A stretch of 64,000 nucleotides of DNA, from contig CANPXE010000003.1 of the NCBI GenBank assembly GCA_947585665.1, forward strand, positions 47,524 through 111,523. The letters are read 5' to 3'. Positions 60,552 to 64,000 of this stretch are shown here, one piece after another. The DNA comes from an uncultured Bacilli bacterium (GTDB lineage: Bacteria; Bacillota_I; Bacilli_A; RF39; UBA660). Position 1 is the stretch's first letter, and the number at the start of each line of letters is the position of its first letter. A program made the position numbers and the translations under genes. The notes under the pieces were generated by a model that saw only the letters and a program-made list of their open reading frames with translations, was not told the DNA's origin and ran no database searches.

Positions 60552-60770
60552 GTGAGGGGACGTGTAAAATGGTTCAATAACGAAAAAGGTTATGGATTCA
60601 TTGATTATGTCGATAATGAAGATATCTTTGTTCATTATTCTGCTATTAAACAAGATGGCTATAAGAGTTTGCAAGAAGGACAATATGTAGAATTTGATTT
60701 ACTTGAAACATCAAAAGGGTATCAAGCATTAGATGTAATGGTTTTAAAAGAAGCAACTACCATAAAATAA
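60552..60770 (+). CDS. Cold-shock protein (CspA family)
   Basis: 72 residues from GTG 60552, behind a long purine-rich SD (GAGGTGGAGGTG, 60534-60545); the in-frame GTG at 60537 lies in that SD. OB-fold RNA chaperone. Seen: [15 protein letters not shown] (RNP1 KGYGFI) and [10 protein letters not shown] (RNP2). The 158-bp upstream gap may hold a 5' leader. Confidence 0.94.
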   Translation: MRGRVKWFNNEKGYGFIDYVDNEDIFVHYSAIKQDGYKSLQEGQYVEFDLLETSKGYQALDVMVLKEATTIK

Positions 60771-60783
60771 GGTAGTTTTTTTC
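60755..60783 (+). terminator. Terminator after the cold-shock gene
   Basis: AACTACC (60755-60761) pairs with GGTAGTT (60771-60777); T run. Stop codon in the loop. Confidence 0.8.
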
Positions 60784-60823
60784 GATTCTATGTGTTATTA
60801 TAAATATATAGGAGGAGGATGTT

Positions 60824-61366
60824 ATGAAGATATCTATAAGAGGGGACAAAGTGAAAGTTACCGATTCAATGAACAATTACGTTACAGACAAGCTAAAGAA
60901 GATTGATAAGTATTTGGATAATCCAGATGAAGTGCGAGCTAATGTCGTCGTAAAAGTCTTGAAAAAGGGACAAAAAGTGGAAATTACTATTCCATTGAAG
61001 AACTTTATCTTACGTGCTGAGGAAACTGGTGAGGATATCTATGCAGCTGTTGATACAATAATTGATAAGATTGAAAGAAGAATCAGAAAGAATAAGACGA
61101 AATTAGAATCACAAGTTAAGAGATCTCGTGAAGTTAAGAACTTTGCTTTTGATTCACTTGAAGAAATAAGTGATGAAGAAGATAGTCATGAAAAGATTGT
61201 TAAGAGAAAAAAAGTAGGAGTAAAACCTATGAGTGAAGAGGAAGCAATACTTCAAATGGATTTACTTGGACATGATTTTTTCCTATTCTTGAATGATGAG
61301 ACGATGAAACCTACTCTTGTCTATAAGAGAAAGGATAATCAATACGGAATTATAGAAACTGAATAA
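60824..61366 (+). CDS. hpf: Ribosome hibernation promoting factor, long form
   Basis: 180 residues, SD AGGAGGA. Dimerises 70S ribosomes to 100S in stationary phase. N-terminal S30AE domain (MKISIRGDKVKVTDSMNNYV, DIYAAVDTIIDKIERRI) and C-terminal dimerisation domain (KPMSEEEAILQMDLLGHDFF). Next to secA, as in B. subtilis (yvyD-secA-prfB). Confidence 0.97.
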   Translation: MKISIRGDKVKVTDSMNNYVTDKLKKIDKYLDNPDEVRANVVVKVLKKGQKVEITIPLKNFILRAEETGEDIYAAVDTIIDKIERRIRKNKTKLESQVKRSREVKNFAFDSLEEISDEEDSHEKIVKRKKVGVKPMSEEEAILQMDLLGHDFFLFLNDETMKPTLVYKRKDNQYGIIETE

Positions 61367-61372
61367 ATATTG

Positions 61373-61440
61373 AGAGATTTAAGTGGAAAATGATAAATTT
61401 TAGAAATATATCAATAAAAATGCTTTAAATCTCTTTTTTT
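61373..61440 (+). terminator. Terminator after hpf, long loop
   Basis: AGAGATTTAA (61373-61382) pairs perfectly with TTAAATCTCT (61425-61434), then seven T. The loop of about 42 bases is unusually long. Confidence 0.55.
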
Positions 61441-61475
61441 ATTTGGTAAAATATTAAATACGGGGAGATGAGTTT

Positions 61476-63974
61476 ATGGGCTTATTAAGAAGTTTATTTG
61501 ATCATGAATATAAAGAGTTAAAAAAGTTTGCAGCTAAGGCTGATAAGATTGAAGCTTTAGATGAAGAATATCAAAAATTAAGTGATGATGAGTTAAGAGC
61601 CAAAACAGATGAATTTAAAAAGAGATTAGCTGATGGTGAAACATTAGATGACATTTTAGTTGAAGCTTTCGCAACGGCAAGAGAAGCAGCTTATCGTGTT
61701 ATTGGTGAAAAACCATTCTATGTTCAATTACTTGGTGGTATTGCTATCCATGAAGGTAATATTGCGGAGATGAAAACAGGTGAAGGTAAAACTTTGACAG
61801 CTGTTCTTCCAGCTTATTTAAATGCATTAACTGGTAATGGTGTTCATATTGTTACTGTCAATGAATACTTGGCTGGACGTGATGCTAATTGGATGGGTAG
61901 TATTCATAAGTTTTTAGGTTTAACTGTTGGTGTCAATTTAAGAGAGTTATCACCAAAAGAAAAGCAAGAAGTGTATAACTGTGATATTGTCTATACAACT
62001 AATAATGAATTAGGATTTGACTATCTACGTGATAACATGGTTGTTAAAAAGGAAAATCGTGTTCAAAGACCTTTAAATTTTGCGATTGTTGATGAGGTTG
62101 ACTCAGTATTAATCGATGAAGCAAGAACACCATTAATTATTTCTGGTGGAGAATTAAAGAGTGCTTCTCTTTATACTGATGCTGATAGTTTTGTAAAAAC
62201 TTTAAAAGCTGAAGATGATTACATTTATGATGAGAAGACTAAAGGTGTTACACTAACGGAAGATGGTGTTAAAAAAGCTGAGAGAACATTTAGTGTATCT
62301 AACCTTTATGATGCCAATCAAACAAGTTTAGTTCACAATATTAATCAAGCTTTAAAAGCTAACTATTCAATGCGCAAAGATGTTGATTATGTTGTTCAAG
62401 ATGATGCTATTGTTATCGTTGACCAATTTACAGGTCGTTTGATGAAAGGTCGTGCCTTTAGTGATGGACTTCATCAAGCACTAGAAGCTAAAGAAGGCGT
62501 AACAATTCGTCAAGAAACAAAAACACTTGCGACGATTACATTCCAAAATTTATTTAGAATGTATAAGAAATTGTCAGGTATGACAGGAACAGCTAAGACA
62601 GAGGAAGAAGAATTCCGTAACATTTATAATATGTTCGTTATTACGATTCCAACTAATAAAGAAATTATTCGTGAAGACCAACCTGATTTGGTTTATGCTA
62701 CAAAACAAGGTAAATTTAATGCTTTGGTAAACGAAATTGAAGAACGTCATAAGACAGGACAACCAGTTCTAGTTGGTACTATTGCTATTGAAACAAATGA
62801 ATTGATTAGTAGTATGTTAAAGAAGAAACATATTCCACATGAAGTGTTGAATGCTAAGAACCATGCTCGTGAAGCTGAGATAATTGCTAAAGCTGGTGAA
62901 AAAGGTGCTGTAACAATTGCTACTAATATGGCTGGTCGTGGAACTGACATTAAGTTAACTGATGAAACAAGAAAACTTGGTGGATTATGTGTTCTTGGTA
63001 CCGAACGTCATGAATCTCGTCGTATCGACAATCAATTGCGTGGTCGTTCTGGTCGTCAAGGAGATCCTGGATATACACAATTCTATGTATCAATGGAAGA
63101 CGACTTAATGGTTAGATTTGGAACTGATCGTATTAAGAAAATGTTACAATCACTTGGATTTAGTGAAAATCAAGCAATTCGTAGTAAGACATTTACGAAG
63201 TCAATCGCATCTGCTCAAACACGTGTTGAGGGTAATAACTTCGATATAAGAAAACAACTTCTTCAATATGATGATGTTAACAACAACCAAAGAAAAATCA
63301 TGTATGAAAGAAGAAATGAAATTCTTGATAATGAATCTATTCATGAAACTGTTAAGAAGATGATGAAAGATCATATCACAGATGTTGTTAAGTCTCATAT
63401 TTATCCAGAAGGAAAATTAACAAAAGATGATTTAACAGAAATAACGGAATACGTTAATGGTCTATTAAAAGAAGATATTGATGTTAAAGATTTAACAAAA
63501 TTAAAAGAAGAAGAAGTAATTGATAAAATCTATAATCAATTAATATCAGAATATGAAGAAAAGATTAGTGTTGTACCTCTTGAAATAGCTGAAGAGTTTG
63601 AAAAAGTAATTACACTAAATATCATTGATAAATTATGGACTGATCACATTAACACAATGGCTCATTTAAGAGAAGGTATTCATTTAAGAAGTTATGGTCA
63701 AGATGATCCACTTCGTGCTTACACTGTTGAAGGATTTGACTTATTTGATAAGATGCTTCAAGAAATTGATCAAAACGTTACTAATTTCTTAGTTAAAGCA
63801 CAAATTACTCAAAATCTAGAAAGAAAAGAAATAAGTAAGAAAAAATTCTCTAATAAAACAGATGGAGAAGAACCTGTTAAACAACAACCAAAAGTAAATG
63901 GTAAAAAAATAGGTCGTAATGATCCATGTCCTTGTGGCTCAGGCAAGAAGTATAAAAATTGCTGTGGTAAATAG
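61476..63974 (+). CDS. secA: Protein translocase ATPase SecA
   Basis: 832 residues, complete. Motor of the Sec pathway. Seen: Walker [17 protein letters not shown] near residue 99, [21 protein letters not shown] near 205, [13 protein letters not shown] near 485, [13 protein letters not shown] near 520, helical scaffold near 620-760 and the C-terminal zinc motif [13 protein letters not shown]. prfB should follow; the last 26 bases show only an SD-like AAGGA. Confidence 0.98.
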   Translation: MGLLRSLFDHEYKELKKFAAKADKIEALDEEYQKLSDDELRAKTDEFKKRLADGETLDDILVEAFATAREAAYRVIGEKPFYVQLLGGIAIHEGNIAEMKTGEGKTLTAVLPAYLNALTGNGVHIVTVNEYLAGRDANWMGSIHKFLGLTVGVNLRELSPKEKQEVYNCDIVYTTNNELGFDYLRDNMVVKKENRVQRPLNFAIVDEVDSVLIDEARTPLIISGGELKSASLYTDADSFVKTLKAEDDYIYDEKTKGVTLTEDGVKKAERTFSVSNLYDANQTSLVHNINQALKANYSMRKDVDYVVQDDAIVIVDQFTGRLMKGRAFSDGLHQALEAKEGVTIRQETKTLATITFQNLFRMYKKLSGMTGTAKTEEEEFRNIYNMFVITIPTNKEIIREDQPDLVYATKQGKFNALVNEIEERHKTGQPVLVGTIAIETNELISSMLKKKHIPHEVLNAKNHAREAEIIAKAGEKGAVTIATNMAGRGTDIKLTDETRKLGGLCVLGTERHESRRIDNQLRGRSGRQGDPGYTQFYVSMEDDLMVRFGTDRIKKMLQSLGFSENQAIRSKTFTKSIASAQTRVEGNNFDIRKQLLQYDDVNNNQRKIMYERRNEILDNESIHETVKKMMKDHITDVVKSHIYPEGKLTKDDLTEITEYVNGLLKEDIDVKDLTKLKEEEVIDKIYNQLISEYEEKISVVPLEIAEEFEKVITLNIIDKLWTDHINTMAHLREGIHLRSYGQDDPLRAYTVEGFDLFDKMLQEIDQNVTNFLVKAQITQNLERKEISKKKFSNKTDGEEPVKQQPKVNGKKIGRNDPCPCGSGKKYKNCCGK

Positions 63975-64000
63975 TAGGTTTTATAAGGGTTTATAAGGAA

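Overview
The window is one continuous stretch of an AT-rich (very low GC) chromosome of the Bacilli branch of Bacillota. TGA is used as a stop and TGG encodes Trp, so this is the standard bacterial code, not a Mycoplasma code. Gene order follows the Bacillus subtilis origin region in compressed form: dnaN, recF, gyrB, gyrA; then SRP RNA, tadA, dnaX, ybaB, recR, bofA, holB, ricT, trmN6, rsmI, pth, mfd, spoVT; then metG, tatD, rsmA, yabG, veg, spoVG, yabP, yabQ; then a DHH protein, rplI, dnaB, walJ, rlmH; then ung, gerQ, pta, argS, rpoE, prfA, prmC, spoIIR, mntP, fba, murA, rpmE, rpiB, spoIIQ, mbl, tagO, csp, hpf, secA. Many endospore genes (bofA, spoVT, yabG, spoVG, yabP, yabQ, gerQ, spoIIR, spoIIQ) indicate a spore former or a recent descendant of one. 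Short proteins and lost neighbours suggest a streamlined genome, such as an uncultured host-associated Bacilli lineage near the Mollicutes (inference). I saw no rRNA, tRNA, insertion sequence, prophage or CRISPR array.

Region 1-7.3 kb holds the end of dnaN, a short comK homologue in the slot where B. subtilis has yaaA, then recF-gyrB-gyrA. Upstream of comK are two perfect Spo0A boxes and one near-match, exactly 20 bp apart. Region 7.3-8.5 kb has a small SRP RNA, tadA and a gene-free 694-bp segment. That segment carries four parS sites (TGTTTCACGTGAAACA type) interleaved with four Noc-binding palindromes (ATTTCCCGGGAAAT type) plus a decayed fifth. This is the most striking feature of the window. 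Region 8.5-19.6 kb is a dense replication, repair and translation run ending in spoVT. Region 19.6-22.1 kb is a methionine T-box operon, dut-metG. Just after it lies a decayed second comK copy (22.12-22.25 kb).

Region 22.3-29.8 kb mixes an XRE membrane regulator, tatD, a 3D-domain protein, rsmA, an unknown 522-residue protein and a block of sporulation genes. Region 29.8-39 kb has a stripped-down GdpP-like DHH protein, rplI, dnaB, an M23 peptidase, walJ, rlmH, an amidase, an AGCS symporter and ung. Region 39-46.6 kb is the most accessory-like. It has a consensus promoter driving a probable manganese (yybP-ykoY) riboswitch ahead of an unknown gene, LemA-like and gerQ genes on the minus strand, pta, several unrecognised small proteins and a class A penicillin-binding protein. 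Region 46.6-64 kb is conserved housekeeping with spoIIR and spoIIQ embedded, then tagO, an orphan LytTR regulator, a cold-shock protein, hpf and secA.

Functionally the window combines chromosome replication and segregation (dnaN, gyrase, dnaX, holB, dnaB, parS/Noc sites), a possible Spo0A-to-ComK link between sporulation and competence, envelope synthesis (PBP, murA, tagO, mbl) and forespore signalling (spoIIR, spoIIQ, bofA). Several conserved enzymes carry changes at usually essential positions: the DHH protein, the TagO-like protein, the SGNH-like protein and the response regulator.
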